From: an uncultured Actinomycetes bacterium
GTDB taxonomy: Bacteria > Actinomycetota > Geothermincolia > Fen-727 > JACVIW01
Assembly: GCA_937127245.1 (NCBI GenBank)
Contig: CAKZLU010000050.1
Span: 1-64,000, forward strand
Reading direction: 5' to 3'
DNA: 64,000 nucleotides
The position numbers were made by a program, and so were the translations under genes. Under the pieces are notes generated by a model. It ran no database searches and had not been told where the DNA came from. It saw only the letters and a list, made by a program, of their open reading frames with translations. The first letter of the stretch is position 1. Every line of letters starts with the position of its first letter. Positions 63,414 to 64,000 of this stretch are shown in pieces.

Positions 63414-64000
63414 TCATAAAACCTGAAGGTAATTGTCGAGCTCGTAATCCGAAACGTGAGCCCTGTATCTCTCCCACTCGATCTTCTTGTCCTTGATGAG
63501 TATGTCGAAAACGTGCTTTCCGAGGCATTCCCTTAAAAGCTCGCTTTCCTCCGCGAGCCGTATCGCCTCGTAAAGATCGGCGGGAAGGCTTCTAATACCT
63601 CTTGCTTTCCGCTCCTCTTCGCTCATCTCGTAAATGTTTTGCTCAATCGGCTCACCCGGATCGATTCCCTCCTCGATTCCTCTGAGACCAGCGGCAAGCA
63701 TAGCGGCAAATGCAAGGTATGGATTGCATGCAGGATCAGGTGAGCGGAACTCTATTCTCGTGGCGGATTCCTTACCCAACTTATATACTGGCACCCTGAT
63801 CATGTCGGAGCGGTTTCTCCGAGCCCAGGAGATATAAACCGGCGCTTCGTACCCAGGGACAAGCCTCTTGTATGAGTTGACCCACTGGTTGGTCACAAGA
63901 CATATCTCAGGCGCGTACTTCATCAGGCCGCCGATGAAACCCTTTGCCTCTGCTGACAGGTAGTACTTGTCGTTCGGATCGAAAAACGCGTTCTTGTCTC
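63414..64000 (-). CDS. glnA: Glutamine synthetase type I, C-terminal part (cut by window edge)
   Basis: About 195 residues to the stop at 63414; the 5' end is beyond 64000. FFDPNDKYYLSAEAKGFIGG, VNSYKRLVPGYEAPVYISW, IEFRSPDPACNPYLAFAAML and a C-terminal MSEEERKARGI are GSI-alpha-like. The NLYDLPP adenylylation tyrosine motif of GSI-beta is absent. It assimilates ammonium next to Amt and PII. Confidence 0.95.
   Translation of the reverse strand, partial: DKNAFFDPNDKYYLSAEAKGFIGGLMKYAPEICLVTNQWVNSYKRLVPGYEAPVYISWARRNRSDMIRVPVYKLGKESATRIEFRSPDPACNPYLAFAAMLAAGLRGIEEGIDPGEPIEQNIYEMSEEERKARGIRSLPADLYEAIRLAEESELLRECLGKHVFDILIKDKKIEWERYRAHVSDYELDNYLQVL

Overview
The window looks like a chromosomal segment of a monoderm, probably anaerobic bacterium of roughly 47 percent GC. 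The evidence is an ECF vitamin transporter, several lipoproteins and membrane-anchored extracellular proteins with no outer-membrane machinery, two radical SAM enzymes, a polyferredoxin protein and a cobalamin requirement. The surface module built around an AEG-S/T-T...W signature is something I associate from memory with deep-branching Actinomycetota, so that assignment is tentative. No rRNA, tRNA, insertion sequence or prophage was recognised.

Layout. 0-18 kb is a mixed metabolic region: a zinc-ribbon membrane protein, a GH78-like glycosidase divergent from a fucose-isomerase-like enzyme, a polyferredoxin, a macro-domain protein, queC, a PfkB sugar kinase, a two-domain nitroreductase, MgtC, a PIG-L deacetylase, a radical SAM enzyme and an RraA-Eda-KdgK operon for 2-keto-3-deoxy sugar acids. 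18-22 kb is a 1224-residue secreted metallophosphoesterase. It ends in a perfect 327-bp tandem duplication and has a leader RNA shaped like a transcription-terminating riboswitch of no class I recognise. 22-36 kb carries enzymes, a TetR regulator with a clear operator, a kinase-dehydrogenase fusion and a DUF134 regulator. 36-40 kb is an ABC exporter operon whose permease is frameshifted.

41.5-50.4 kb is the highlight. A strong promoter (TTGACC, 17 bp, TATAAT) leads into a cobalamin riboswitch with its own terminator, followed by six closely packed minus-strand genes. In order they are a secreted beta-propeller protein with four AEG-W modules, a lipoprotein with a DUF4430 (transcobalamin beta-domain-like) domain, EcfT, a double EcfA ATPase, a CbrT-like S component, and a membrane-anchored alpha/alpha-barrel repeat protein. 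The two halves of animal transcobalamin/intrinsic factor thus appear as two separate surface proteins flanking an ECF transporter under B12 control. I read this as a corrinoid capture-and-import system.

50.4-57.4 kb is a degraded or badly assembled stretch. A TIG-domain protein, a peroxiredoxin (with TGA at its peroxidatic cysteine codon), a glycosidase-like protein, a GT2 glycosyltransferase, a HEAT-repeat membrane protein and a response regulator each carry single-base indels or in-frame stops, yet remain recognisable end to end. An intact PAS histidine kinase heads the set. 59-64 kb returns to intact housekeeping genes: a DUF3221 lipoprotein, nadE, and a nitrogen cluster glnA-amt-glnB, with glnA cut by the window edge.
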